A stretch of 64,000 nucleotides of DNA from Mytilus trossulus (GCF_036588685.1 NC_086378.1:80927127-80991126); one strand, 5' to 3'. Positions 12,010 through 24,400 are shown, numbered from the stretch's first letter. Made by a program: numbers and translations. The notes: generated from the sequence alone by a model not told the origin.

Positions 12010-15000
12010 GTATGTAACATATTGTGTGCGTTGTATATGTTTTTAATCTACTTATCTTATATAATAGATACAAATGGCGGATATTTCTAGTAAAAACAAA
12101 TCGGCAATCTTATAGTATGCTGCATATTATTAAGTTTTTCTACACATTTGTTTTGCTTGGAAGGTCTGTACAGGTACTTGTTAATGTCTGTTATTCCGTT
12201 TAATTTCAAAACGACGATAATAATACAAAAAATCTATTTGTAATAAATTATTATGAAAAAAAAAGTCTGGAAGAAAATGATATTTTTATTCTTTTTTTTT
12301 GGCTTACGGCAAACGTTATATAAAAATATGAAGGATAATAGTATGAAGCCAGAGCAGGTAACTACTTTATTCAACATCTTCGTCTTATTCAATTTTAAAT
12401 ATATTCAGAGATTAATTGAGAACTTAACGTTAAGGCAGTAAAAAATTGAAACAACAAAAACACCGATCTCCGAGGAAAATTCAAAAAGGAAATTTCTTAA
12501 TCAAAAAGCAACACCAAGAGCTAACATACACCAAACGAATGAATAACAACTGTCATATTCAGGACTTGGTGCAGGCATTTTCTTACGTAGCAATGGTGGA
12601 TTAAACCTGGGGTTTTATAGCTAGCTGAACCTCTCAAATCGGTACTAAAAATACAATGAGAAGATATTAAATTTACATAATATAAGTGTCATTTTGAGTT
12701 TACCAGTAAATATACATTTACTTAACTAGAACACACCCGTGATATCACGGGTCAGTCACTAAATTAAAATATATAACTATGCGCAAGCCTTATTTTAGTA
12801 TTACTTTAGTATTTTCATCTGATAAAGTCATGCCGATTATAAGATACACAGTTTTTCTCTGCTTTCAAATTTTTCTGTTAAACCCGAACTTATCAATTAT
12901 TGGTAATATTTATTATTTGGAAAACAAAAGGTCCTGGAATGGAGTATTTTTTAATCAACAGCATTGTCCTATTCTATATAGATAAAAATATAAAGTTGAA
13001 TTCTTTGATTCGATGTTTTTACGTCATGCCCACTAACAAATTGAAAACTGTACCTATACGCCTTATTTTTAGTCCATATTTTTAGTATTCGTATTGTTAT
13101 CTTAGAAAGTCTTACTGATTAAAATACTACAATAGGTAACAACTTGACACTTTAGTAGTGTCAACCCTGTGATCATGACCCGTGTATATAGTATATTAAT
13201 CCTGAATACACCGTTTGGTGGTGTGCCTGTCAGATGCGGAACGTATAGATAAGGTAATAGGTAACAGGTGAATATAATTGGTATCGGTATCGGACTGGAC
13301 CCGGAACTTCTTAATTATTGGCAATATTAATTACGTGGAAAAAAAAGGGTCTGGAGTGGTGTAATTTTTAATCTACACCTTTATACTATATTAGTTGTAT
13401 ATAAAGTTGAATTCTGTGATTCGTCGTTTTTACGTGATGACGGCTGACAAATTGGACCTCGTAATTTTAGTATTATAGATTTCATAATTCAATTTAAACA
13501 AACCGCCAGCTTATATAGACTTTTAGAATCTTTTTTTTTTATCATTTTTTTGCGCCTGTCCCAAGTCAGGAGCCTCTGGTCTTTGTTAGTCTTGTATTAT
13601 TTTAATTTTAGTTTCTTGTGTACAATTTGGAAATTAGAATGGCGTTCATTTAATACTGAACTAGTATATATTTGTTAAGGGGCCAGTTGAAGGACACCTC
13701 CGGGTGCGGGAATTTTTCGTTACATTGAAGACCTGTTGGTGACCTTCTGCTGTTGTTTTTCTATGGTCGGGTTGTTGTATCTTTTATACATTTCCCATTT
13801 CGATTCTCAATTTTATTTCAGAATCTTATATTTACAATGCATCACATTACAACTATATTAGATATGAATGATCACAAGAAGAAAACGTGAGACTATTAAA
13901 ACGTATATTTTCGAAGAGGGACAACAAAAAGACGAACAGTCGAACACTTCCACCAAAAAAGAAGCACATGGACAAATGTAGCGAGAAGGCGATCTGTCTA
14001 AAACTTTATCATGAAATTGGGATTTGTTTTATATCTTCTTTAATCTCTTTGACTTTGAAATATATATATATGCATATCCTAAACAACTTTCTGGTTAAAA
14101 TATAAGTAGAAAAAAGTTTTAAAAAAAACTCTACGTAAATTTCAAACGGAAAGTTTCTTATTAAATGGCAAATTAGGCCAAAACACTTAATGCGAATAGA
14201 AAACAACTGTCATATTTTTGACTTGGAACAGGTGTTTTCTTGTGTAGAGAAGTGTGGATTAAACATGGTTTTATAGCTAGTTAAACCTCTCACTTGTATA
14301 AAAGTTGCATCAGCATAAAATAGCAATATAATGATAATAATGTGTGAACAGAAGAAACAGACATAAAACACAGATATTTCTCGTGGTTTTTAAATAAAAG
14401 TTTGACCCTTAGTTTCCCGGTTTGAATTGTTTTTTTTCACAAATTATTTTTGGGCCATTTCAAGCTTGCTGTTCGGTGTTAGCCCAGTATCCGATTTGAA
14501 GGCCATACTTTGCTCTATAATTGTAAACTTTTTATACGTTGTCAATTGGATGGAGAATGGTCTGATTGGAACTCATACAACATCTTCTCCTCTATGATAA
14601 TAGATAAAAATGTCAATAACATACAAAATCTGATGTGTGCTTAATTAAAGTATTTAAGGTGGTACCCAACACCTAGACTAAATTTTTTTTGGCTCGTTTA
14701 ATTTTCAATTTTTTTTTACAAAATACTTACTTTGACTCTTTGACAAAAATATAAAAAAATCAAAACATTTGAACCAACCGTTTTATCAGAAAAATTACAC
14801 TGGTTATATAGCAGTTTGACTCCCTGTAGTGTTAGGTACCACTTTAATCAAGAAAGATTGTTTATTTCATCGTCAATTGGCTATGATAGATAGTTGTCTC
14901 TGGAAGAATCATACCACATATTTTATGATTATAAAGATGGGAGACGACACTCGTATTGCTGACCTAGGACATGCTCTTTCAACTTTCAACATTGGTTTTT

Positions 15001-18000
15001 AGGTTTATTTTGTGGTTTGTTTTTGCTCAAAAATGTTTTTCAATTATCTTAAAACGATATAAAATGTAACATAGAGGTTGTTTATTTTAGGCGAGGGGAC
15101 ACCTAACTGTTCCAAAGGTAGACCATACATTGATAACTCACATTACGTATGTTTCTGGTTGATTGAAACATTTAATGACTTCGACACTAGTTTAAACCTC
15201 TGCCAGAATGACAATGGAAGCTTAGGAATTATTCCAAATCAGAACACGCTGGATTGGTTGAATGTTTACAAAGGGGAAATCGGGTACGTACATTTGAATT
15301 TAAGGTATCAAAAAGAGCAATTCTGTCATCTAGGATTAATTATCAATAAGAAATAACCAACTTTAACTATTTATTCGATAACTTTTTTCCATTTGAATAT
15401 AATGGCCTTGCTACATAAGAAAAATCCTTCCAAAAGAGAGGCTAGTTGCATAAACATACGATTTTAATTGAGCACACACGGCTATTATTATAGAGACACT
15501 GCCATTAAAAAAGGTATTTAAACATAATAATTTTGTAAACTGAACTGCAAGGCCGCTGTAAAAATACGAAACAATGGTAAATTTCAGCGTTTGATGATGA
15601 TGGCTGCTCAACGTAAAAATATGTTCTTAAATTGTTCTTTTATAATAAATCATTTAGGATCTGAGGATTCAGATTCATCATGCAAAAATTAATTTAGATC
15701 GTCTTATTGTTTTATATCATTTTAGTCAATTATATCGTAAACTGTTTTGGGTCGTACACGTGTACATTGTTGGCTTTCAAATAATTTTTTTATGACGATA
15801 TATCACATAAACTGTAGCAATTTTACCTGACCATATCGGGAAACAGGTATATAGTCGGATCTTAACACGTACGTGTGATTTGTTTAAACCGGTTTTCGAT
15901 AAAAATATACGAAGAAATGTCAAAATGTTTAGGACTTAATTAAATCCGTATTTACGGTAAGATTGTGCAAGCATGCTATTTTTATTGCGTCTTACACTTT
16001 GAGAAGCGAATAATCTGTAACTACTTTATTCAAATATTCTGTAAAAACGTTAATTTTGAGCTATGAAAGTCAAGTGGCTAGAGAATTTTCCTGAGGAAGT
16101 TTTAAAAAAGTGCAAATTTTTTTTTTACATTGGGTTAGCTTTCATTAGTCTTCACTATCGATAGATTAACAACTTTTGGTTATATTTATAATTCAGAATC
16201 ATCATTGAAGGTGGAGCGCGATTGCGCAGTTAATTAATTATATGGATGTGCCATTTGTATGATGAGTGACATTCCGTGGTATTATGTGCCAAATCGAAAA
16301 AGTTATACGAGAATTGTCTCCCCTTAACAGGTTCATTTTTTTATAATTATGTTTAGGTTTCTGATATAATTTTGAATAATTACATAATGAATCAATGCAA
16401 TATATTTCAGTTTTTGTTATTGATGTATCAAAACAATTGATGTACGAATATAATTTCATAAATTTGAAACGTTTAAAATTTTTACATACCAATATAAAGA
16501 ACTTTAAATCATTTTTGAAATAGACTATAATTAAAAATTGCATGAAATTACTTCCCTTCATGATAAATTGATTGGGAAATGAGCCAGAGTTATCTATTTG
16601 TGATAACAGAGAGGGACTAGCAAGCAAATTTTGATTGCAGCTAATTCACTGTTAAAACAATGTTCCACTATAAACGAATGTTATTTTATACAAATATAAG
16701 GACTTAGTTAGCTAAATCTACAAATTTTATTTGAAATTATGAATTTTTATTGCAATAGATTAATATGCTACGATGATAAAGCGCGTCGGACGTATACAAT
16801 TTAAAATGTTTTCAGTACTGGGTCGATACCTTTGCTGATGAGCTATGTTATCAGTACTTTGATACTGATCCGATTGCATTTTTTAATTGATTAATAATAA
16901 GTTTTAAAATTACAACAGCTCTATAGTTTCAGATCTCTCAGATGAATTTAACTATCATTTTATGCCTTTTTTTTGGTCATATAGCTTCAAATGTTTTGAT
17001 TCTATACTTTCTTGGCTCTCACATTTACTGTTAGAGATATCATGATAAGGGTTACTCCGGAAAAGTGGTATAGCTTTAAGTGTATGATTATACGTACAGA
17101 CTATACCTTTATGTCACTATTCGAATTGCCAAAAATTTCAATTCCGGGCCTAAGACTTTTGAATTTTAACTTTGAAATAATCCTCAACTCGTTATCGATT
17201 TGGCCTTCCAAACAAGTTGCTTTGATCCAACGCCATTGATGTGTTCAGTGTAGACGAAACTTGCATTTCGGTTTGCAAATTGGTCATTTTGTTTGACGGA
17301 TGCGGTGAATTGTTTTTCTTTTCTTATCTTTATCAAGTTAAATTATAGTAAACATTTACAAGTTATTCAGCTAAATATTATAATATATAGAAATATAATA
17401 ATATTTACAACGATAATACTATTAATCATAAAGATTACTTTGTACAGGAAGGAATATAAGGAGTTCTACATAGGTTATAAAAGGGACATTTTGAATAACC
17501 TTGTGACATTGGATGGTCGTCTGCAGAACTGGGCTCCGTGGGAAGGTGATGAACCTAGTGGAGGTCCGCAGGATACCTGCGTTTCGTCGTTTAACAGAGA
17601 TGGTACTTTCTGGGATGAAGATTGTACTTACACATACCATGCTATATGTCAGTGGCCAAAATTTCTTGGTAGGGTAAATATTCATTATATTAATATATGC
17701 ATATTATATATCTATAGGTATAACTGCTGTCTGGGTATTTAGAACTATATTTCAGAATAATAAGCCAAGAATATACGGACCAAGCAAATAGTTTCTTGAT
17801 ATCTAATGTATTTATAAATATTTGTTCAACCTGTACAAATTTGTTTACGAACAGGAATTTTAAAAACTTTAATCTATAAAATGAACAACTTGATAATTGC
17901 ATAACATTGCTTAATTGGCCAAACTAACATCATGAAACAGCCAATATAAGGTAACTGGTCAAATGAATATGAAATACAAGAGATTTGGAGGTAAATGTCA

Positions 18001-19495
18001 ATGATTATCATTACAACAACTCGGAGAAAACCCATTTGGGACAATCTATTGTTATCAATTATTATTACTGTATAAGTCATGTGATTCTGATATCCCACTT
18101 CATTTATTGGACTACTTTTTAACGCAACTATTTCACAGTATACTTTGAAAAAGGATTATCTGCTTGTAGATTAATTTCCTTGACGTCTAACGATCATGTT
18201 TAAGATTTTTAGCCGTAGTGTTTTCAGTTTATTTTCGACTTATGAGTTTGACTGTCCCTCTGGTATCTTTCGTCCCGTCATGTCAACCGATATGCATACA
18301 TTAGCTCCAAAGATTACAAATACTGTGAAAAAATTACGTATTAGCACATTATTATCAAAGGTAGGTTGGTGGATGAAAGCTTTCGTTTGTAATACATGGT
18401 GTTGGCACGTGATCTGTTTTCGTATCCCATTAAAGTGAAGCGAATAAATAATCGAAAATGAATCCATTACGAAACACCTGAGAGTCTTAATTTGCAGGTT
18501 CATGTTTTCCATATGGACTGCAAATTTACGTTCTACGACCCAAGTAAGTCATAAAAAAACGTCGTTATTTTTCCAACAAGTTATCTTTTAGCCATAAATA
18601 ATATTAACTTACTTGAGGACTGGTGTGAATTTACAAAACTGAACAAGAGTGTCGAATCCTTTGAAGTCAGTTTTCTCTGATGAAAAGGTAAGATGTTGGC
18701 TGAGTAACTTATACATTCTGAAAACCTGAGTAATAGGTTGCTGGGAGGATAGTAGTCTTAAGGACTAACAATAAAACTTCAGCGAAACTTTCATATGGGT
18801 AGATGTAAGCACCAGTATAAATCGATGTAGAAAAAAAAGTCCAGGGATCTTACAAAATAAATCTGAGGGTGTAATATTGATGTGCTTTGTTTAACAAGAA
18901 TTACATTTACTATTTTATCTGAAAGAAAAAATAAAGAAAGGGTTCAATTCATCATAATATTAATACAACATAAGCCATTTTTAATATAATCGTTACATTT
19001 GTTTTGTTAACAGCCAAATTTTGGGATGCAACAACAACGAATGTAGCAGCAACCGAAAACGAGACTACAACTGCCACAACAGAAGCATTATCAAATAAAA
19101 ACAAAATTGAAACTACCACCAGTGACGTCACAACAGAAAATATTAGACCTGTAACAACAGCACATAATATGGAGGTCACAACAGATCAATCTTGTCGGTG
19201 TATTTGCAAATCAGAGAACGTCAACACTACTATAAGTGTAGAAGAAAAAGCTGAAATAGCAGCAAACATTTCAAAGGAACTTTCTGTAAATAAAGAGACT
19301 TTGTCGTCAACTATTCGATCAAAAACATCAGCTAAAGACGACAGACCATCTTCTGCCAGTATAGGATATATAGGAGTGATACTATTAGTCACTGTCTTTG
19401 GTGGACTTATTATTTTAGATATTCCTGGTTTCGTGACAATTGTAAAATTACGATTTTATGATTTGAAAAGGTGTTGCCAAATATTCAAATCGTAA
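11931..19495 (+). CDS. Membrane C-type-lectin-like protein 1 (4 exons, 324 aa)
   Basis: Predicted single-pass type I surface protein, joined from exons 11931-12009, 15091-15283, 17448-17668 and 19014-19495. All introns are GT..AG with phases 1, 2, 1, and the join gives 975 nt with one terminal stop. Residues 1-26 form a hydrophobic signal peptide. Residues 33-158 form a long-form C-type lectin domain with six cysteines (33, 47, 64, 135, 150, 158) and the core block FYIGYK. The usual EPN/QPD sugar motif is EPS (126-128) and WND is WDE (146-148), so calcium and sugar binding is uncertain. Residues 165-224 are a Thr-rich stalk. CRCIC is at 225-229 and NxS/T sites at 180, 235 and 249. A conserved juxtamembrane block is followed by a membrane helix (about 281-301) and a 23-residue tail with CC. 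It is the first of three tandem paralogues. A lectin-like receptor role, possibly immune, is inferred. Confidence 0.85.
12445..12640 (+). repeat. Interspersed repeat, family B (intron 1 of lectin gene 1)
   Basis: Blocks CCGATCTCCGAGGAAAATTC, AATAACAACTGTCATATTCA, GACTTGGTGCAGGCATTTTC and TTTTATAGCTAGCTGAACCT are in the family order. A related copy lies at 14110-14300 in the same intron. Confidence 0.6.
12728..13218 (+). repeat. Interspersed repeat, family D (CCCGTG element)
   Basis: Starts with an 18-bp perfect palindrome, ACCCGTGATATCACGGGT (12735-12752), and ends with TGACCCGTGTATATAG and an AATACACCGTTTGG segment. The interior blocks GTTGAATTCTTTGATTC, TTTTTACGTCATGCC and AGTAGTGTCAACCCTGT recur at 24190-24475. 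A shorter related piece lies at 13297-13470. Non-coding. Confidence 0.55.
13540..13825 (-). repeat. Interspersed repeat, family A, reverse
   Basis: Reverse-complement order of the blocks at 4341: CCCAAGTCAGGAGCC, GGGGCCAGTTGAAGGA, GGTGACCTTCTGCTGTTG and CATTTCGATTCTCAATTTTA. It lies in intron 1 of lectin gene 1. Confidence 0.65.
14110..14300 (+). repeat. Interspersed repeat, family B, diverged
   Basis: Blocks AAACAACTGTCATATTTTTG, GACTTGGAACAGGTGTTTTC and TTTTATAGCTAGTTAAACCT match the copy at 12445, with many substitutions. Confidence 0.55.
14654..14847. mobile_element. MITE with TTAA target site, 186 bp
   Basis: TTAA then GGTGGTACCCAACACCTAG; the right end reads CTGTAGTGTTAGGTACCACT then TTAA. 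The termini are imperfect inverted repeats (GGTGGTACCCAACAC versus AGTGGTACCTAACAC). Its ends resemble a MITE I recall as common in bivalves. It sits about 240 bp upstream of exon 2 of lectin gene 1. Confidence 0.75.
15091..15283 (+). CDS. Lectin gene 1, exon 2 (N-terminal half of lectin domain)
   Basis: The acceptor TTTATTTTAG precedes GCGAGGGG, and the donor GTACGT follows ATCGG. The 193-nt length is shared exactly with exon 2 of genes 2 and 3. It encodes three domain cysteines and the block LCQNDNGSLGIIPNQNTLDW. Confidence 0.85.
15284..17447. other. Intron 2 of lectin gene 1, no clear element
   Basis: AT-rich intron. A small piece at 16819-16865 (ACTGGGTCGATACCTTTGCT, then a TCAGTACTTTGATACTGA hairpin) is related to the satellite and dispersed family E described at 39884 and 45286. 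The 129-codon minus frame at 16238-16627 shows no domain features. Confidence 0.5.
17448..17668 (+). CDS. Lectin gene 1, exon 3 (C-terminal half of lectin domain)
   Basis: The acceptor TTTGTACAG precedes GAAGGAA, and the donor GTAGGG follows TTTCTTG. It is 221 nt, as in gene 2. It carries EFYIGYK, LVTLDGRLQNWAPWEGDEPS and FWDEDC, the last cysteine block AICQ, and domain cysteines 4 to 6. Confidence 0.85.
17669..19013. other. Intron 3 of lectin gene 1
   Basis: Contains a short piece of the family C retroelement 3' tail at 18225-18290 (TATGAGTTTGACTGTCCCTC, then GGTATCTTTCGTCCCGT). Otherwise there is no recognisable feature. Confidence 0.5.
19014..19495 (+). CDS. Lectin gene 1, exon 4 (stalk, membrane helix, tail)
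   Basis: The acceptor GTTAACAG precedes CCAAATTTTGG. The exon runs to TAA at 19493-19495. It encodes AKFWDATTT, a Thr-rich stalk, CRCIC, the EIAANISKELSV and LSSTIRSKTSAKDDRPSS blocks, and the helix IGYIGVILLVTVFGGLIILD. Confidence 0.85.
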
Positions 19496-20566
19496 TAAAT
19501 TCAAGTAACTGTCTCATGCAGTCTTTATGTACATCAGGGTTTTCATATCTATAATATCAATTAAATAATTAGACTTGAATGTCAATATTATTTCGAATGA
19601 TGTTTTAAACCGAACAAAATTCAGCTCAGTTGTTATTTTTATCAATATTTTCTCCTTAAAGGGTTTTAAAAAATTAAATATTTAAACACTGCTATAAATG
19701 AAGAAATGGTAATACCCTTAAGAATTATTTCATTAAAAAAATAAAATAAAATTATCGGATGTATTCATATCCAAATGTGTTGATAATTCAGAATTTGACG
19801 TTTTTTTCAACGGATTGTATTACAGTAAAAATCCAAACCACAACACCTAAAGCTAAACCATATAAAAAATCGTCATATAAGTATGAGAAAACATACCAAA
19901 CTCCAAGATAAATTCAGATAATGAAAAAATCAGACGCTCGACGAAATACAACCAATGGAGCAAATTGGAAACACTTATTTACCGGGTATATTATATTAGT
20001 AGTTGTTTTGAATTCGTTCTATTGGTTGTATTTATAAACATTTTATTTATATATAGTTTCTGGCCACACTCTTTGTGGAACCTGTCCATTGCATTTATAA
20101 ATTAACTGTCTGTTAATTTGTTCGCTTCAAAAAACCATTTATAAAATGATTGCCACTGGAAATGAAGTAATAAATAAGTTTTCCAAGACAACCAGTTTTA
20201 CTTCATTATTTGTTATTTGTAATAAACCTTCCATGAACAAAACCAAAATAAATGAGGAATGGTGCAAAAGAAATGGTATTCGCAATAAATCTTATTATAA
20301 TAACGAATTTTTATAATAAGAAATTATATATTACTGAATACCACTTACTTTTTATTTTGTTGAAAAAAAGATTCATTAAAGTTAGTATACCGTCTAGTTT
20401 TTGACCTGCTAAAATGAATTTGATGATCAAATAAGTACATTTGTAATAAAACTTGAAGGCAACATTTCATTAAACACCAGGGTAAATGTAGAGTGTAAAC
20501 TCGAACATAAAATATAGCATTATTTTTCAGGAATTTTGTTTTTTTCATAAATTTTAAAATTGAAAA
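19496..20566. other. Intergenic between lectin genes 1 and 2
   Basis: Presumed 3' UTR of gene 1, then AT-rich DNA. An AATAAA overlaps the stop codon (19494-19499) but is too close to be a confident polyadenylation signal; others lie near 19740. Nothing else is supportable. Confidence 0.4.
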
Positions 20567-20995
20567 ATATCAATGACTATAACAATCAAACTAAAAGGTA
20601 TTCTATTCATTTCATTGTTAATTTTTAAAAGCCACATTGAACATTGTTTTTCAAACTTTTTTTTCTTCACATGTATATTTTACAATATAAAGATATCAAT
20701 TACTATACCAAGAATCATAAAAGGTAATCTCATCATGGCATTGTCAATTTTTAAAAGTTACATCAAACTTTGTTTTTCAAACCTTTTTTTTAAATGTATA
20801 TTTTGCAATTAAAAGATATCAGTGACTATAGCAAAAAGCATAAAAGGTAATCCAATCATGTCATTGTCAATTTTGAAAAGCTACATCAGACCTAAATTTT
20901 CAGGACTTTTTTGTGTGTATATTTTACAATATACAAATATCAATGACTACAACAATAAAAAATCCGTTCATTCTATTGACAATTTTCAATACAGA
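20567..20995 (+). repeat. Tandem repeat, ~124-bp unit, 3.5 copies
   Basis: Units start near 20567, 20691, 20815 and 20936 with ATATCAATGACTAT-like sequence, then AAAAGGTAATC, TCATTGTCAATTTTTAAAAG and TGTATATTTTACAAT. The last partial unit runs into the region homologous to the upstream sequence of gene 1, which shows only one such segment. The array is therefore a local expansion at the gene 2 promoter boundary. Confidence 0.7.
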
Positions 20996-21341
20996 AATAA
21001 AACTTTAAATACTTGAACAAATGACATAAATGTTAATGGATTTGGGATTAACAGATTCTATGATATTTGCTGAAGGGAGAATGACAATTAGATAATAAAA
21101 GAGAGAAAAAAGATATAATTCCTGATTGTCCATTAGTTCTTTTTGACCTATAATGACAAATTTCCGGCATTAAGAAATCTAATCGATTTTTCAAGAACTT
21201 TTAAACAGAGTAGGTTCTCGTCTGACATACATTTATACAATAGGAGGATACGGTATGGTCGGATAAGTGTTTTTACTAAAGATGCAAGAACAGTTATGAG
21301 ACTATTTGTTTTCTTTCACCATTCCAACGGTTTATTTTCTC
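20975..21341 (+). promoter_or_regulatory. Upstream region of lectin gene 2, conserved with gene 1
   Basis: Aligns by eye to 11540-11930 (see that entry). The segment just before the start codon, CATTCCAACGGTTTATTTTC, matches CATTCCAGCACTCATTTTTG of gene 1. No strong TATA box was found; TTTATAC at 21232 is a weak candidate. Confidence 0.45.
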
Positions 21342-21420
21342 ATGGATATCTCATGGCGTACTTGGTTTCAATCCATGACAGTTTATGCTATTATATGGAC
21401 TGATATGAACTTTGAAAAAT
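21342..21420 (+). CDS. Lectin gene 2, exon 1 (signal peptide)
   Basis: The ATG at 21342 opens MDISWRTWFQSMTVYAIIWT; the exon ends phase 1 before GTAAGT. It has the same 79-nt length as exon 1 of gene 1. Confidence 0.8.
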
Positions 21421-24400
21421 GTAAGTAGCATAATGTGTTTATTTGTTGTTTTAGTTTTATTATAGCTTTTTATAATTTTAATTATATATAAAGAATTATT
21501 AGAAGGAAACTTTCGAGCATCAATAATTTTATTTTTCAAAGGGGCACAAATAAAAAATGACGAACAGTCGAACACTCGAACAAACCAACGCAACTGAAAC
21601 GAAGCAAACCAACGCGAATACAACTTAAAATTGCTTTACATCTATAAGTTTAAATTAAAAAGGCTTGTTTACATATGGAGGGGATGTATACTTTTTAAAA
21701 TTTATTGAATGAGGAGTAAGATTTGAAAGACGCAACCGATATCTTCTTTGTTTTGAATGCCGCCGCTGTAAATTTGGCGTGAATTATATCAAGGAAAGTA
21801 CCCTGTTTGCTTTGTTTTAAATATTGAAAAAATAATTAACAGACTTATGAAAGTTAAGGTATACTCTAACGTCAGTATAATTAGTTATATTCAATGGTAT
21901 GTAGGATGGTCAGCTCGTTACGTTAATTTAAATGTTTTACATGAGATAAACAGATGACTTTTTTCAAAGTTAGTATCTTCGGAAGTGTTCACAGAAGAAG
22001 GAAGTGAGTATCTTAGGTTTATGTTTAATTAAATGTTGATTTTCCAAGATTAATATTCAATACATAATTTCTATCATTTCAAGTAATTTTGATCTTTCCG
22101 TATTTATGGTCCATGAGTGTTCACATATTCTTCAAATGTGTAGTTCGTAAAACAATGAGAAGGACCTAAAAAAAATAGCCATATCAATCTAAGGTCAATT
22201 TTGTCTGAGTGAGTTGGAACCTTAATTTCCTAATAAGTTTATAAACAGACAATTTTAGAAAGGTTGAGTATCACAGTATTGACTCTTACGCTGATGAATC
22301 CCTCGGGGTCTGATTGTTTACCAGCAGAGGTATTGGAAAAGTGCTGTAAAAATATATCCTTATTTTGCTAAAGATAAATGCATCATAGGCAGTAACCGAA
22401 ATTTGGTTTGCTAGATAAAATTATAAAACAAGAATGATTTTGAAGTCACAGAAATGATTCAGGTTGTATGGCATGTAAAGTTTATTGTTGCGTAGGTATT
22501 TTATTTTTTGGGGGGGCTGATTGCCTTTTTAGAAATATGGAAAACTGTAGTACGGTGTTAGGTATTTGTCTCATTGGCTATCATACCAAAATGTTTATAC
22601 TTTTATATGAACGGGTAACGATCGTCGTATTGACAACTATGACATCTTTCAAAACAATACAACTGCTTCTTACATTTGTTTTTAATTTCTTTTTTTGTTT
22701 GTTATGTTTTTTTGCTGCTTTTTACAACTTGAAATCTCTTTAACTTAAAAAAAATTAAATAAAACGTACGATGCCATAATTGCAAATACATAAAAATCTT
22801 GTTTATTTAAGGCGACGGAACACCGACTTGCATCAAAGGTTCACCGTATATTGACAACACACAGTACGTGTGTTTCTGGTTAATCGAAACACTTAATAAC
22901 TTCAGCACCAGTTTGCAACTTTGTCAGCGTGATCACGGAAGCTTAGGAATTATTCCAGATCAGAATACTCTGAATTGGCTAAATGTCTACAGGACGGATG
23001 CTGGGTATGTACATTTGCGATTAAAAGTATACTCGGCATTTTTGATATTTCAATTAACATGCTGAACCTCTGAATATGGCAATTACTGCATATCATGTTG
23101 TTTGTCTTGTTCATATAAAAAAAGACGCACAACAGAAGAAAAATAAGTTAAATTTAACGCTTGAGTCTTAATTAAATGCATACAAACATTTGTTTAATTA
23201 TTGCTGTGTCTATATATTGAAAAACCCTATTTGACATTATGTAAATAGTTATCAAAGTTACCAGGCTTATGACTTGATACGCTAGATGCGCGATTCGTCT
23301 ACATAATACTCATCAGTGCTGTTCAGATCAAAATAGTTAAAAAGCCAAACAAGTATTGAGTTGTATATATATATAAGAGGGGCGTAATATACCAGAGGAT
23401 CATTCAAATACATCAATAAAAAATAAACTGACAACTCCATGGCTCAAACAAGAAAAAGACTCACAGACAAACACTATTAAACAAGACACAACATAGGAAA
23501 CTAAAGAATATGCAACACGAACCCAACTTAAAACTGTGGATGATATAAAGTGCTTCAGAAGGGTAAATTTGAATGCAAAACTACTTATAACAGACATGCA
23601 TGGAATGTCGATGTATTTTGCAACCATATATGGACCCTTACACAATCTTTTTAGAACATAGAACATAATTTTTAATGGTAGATCCAGAAAGACCATTGTA
23701 CCTACAACAAAATAAAAATGGTATGGTTGCTTTTAATAGACTACCACTTGTTACGTTCTGCCACCAATATTCTAATAGTCTACGGGGATTCCATCTCCAC
23801 AGTAGTCAATACTAATGTTTTAGCATTGACCATGATTTTTATGTTCATTATTATCAGGTGAAACTCGCCGAAAGTTAAAAATCGCTGTTTTAACCAGTCT
23901 GTTATTTTTATGATCTTTTGAATTTTTCAAGCTCCATGTAATTTAATATTTTTGACTTTTCAAAGATTTTCACGTTAAACGTTCTTTAGGGTTTTGCAAT
24001 ATTTTTATTCATCTGCCCCTTACAATTATTTTCTGCATAAGAAAATGTCTGTACCAAGTCGGAAAATGACAGTTGCTATCCATTCGTTTGGTATGTTTTA
24101 GCTTTTTTATTTTTCCATTTGATTAAGGACTTTCTGTTTTGAATTTTCCTCGGATTTCAGTGTTTTTGTGATTTTACTTTTTACACTATATTCCTCATGT
24201 ATGGCGTAAATGAAGATAATTTTAATCAACAACATTGTCCTATATTAGTTATAAAAAGTTGAATTCTTTGATTCACCGTTTTTACGTCATGTCGGCTAAT
24301 AAATTGGAAACTGTACCTTATTTTAAGTCTATATTTTTAGTATCCATATTGTCATTTTATAAAGTCATGCTGATTGAAATACTACAGTAAGAAACAATGG

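Noticed and set aside
16238..16627. 129-codon minus-strand frame in intron 2 of lectin gene 1
   Set aside because: Low-complexity AT-rich composition, no motif, and absent from the paralogous intron.
22468..22743. 91-codon hydrophobic frame before exon 2 of lectin gene 2
   Set aside because: Lies in intron 1, T-rich, and partly over a family A repeat scrap (ATTTGTCTCATTGGCTATCA).
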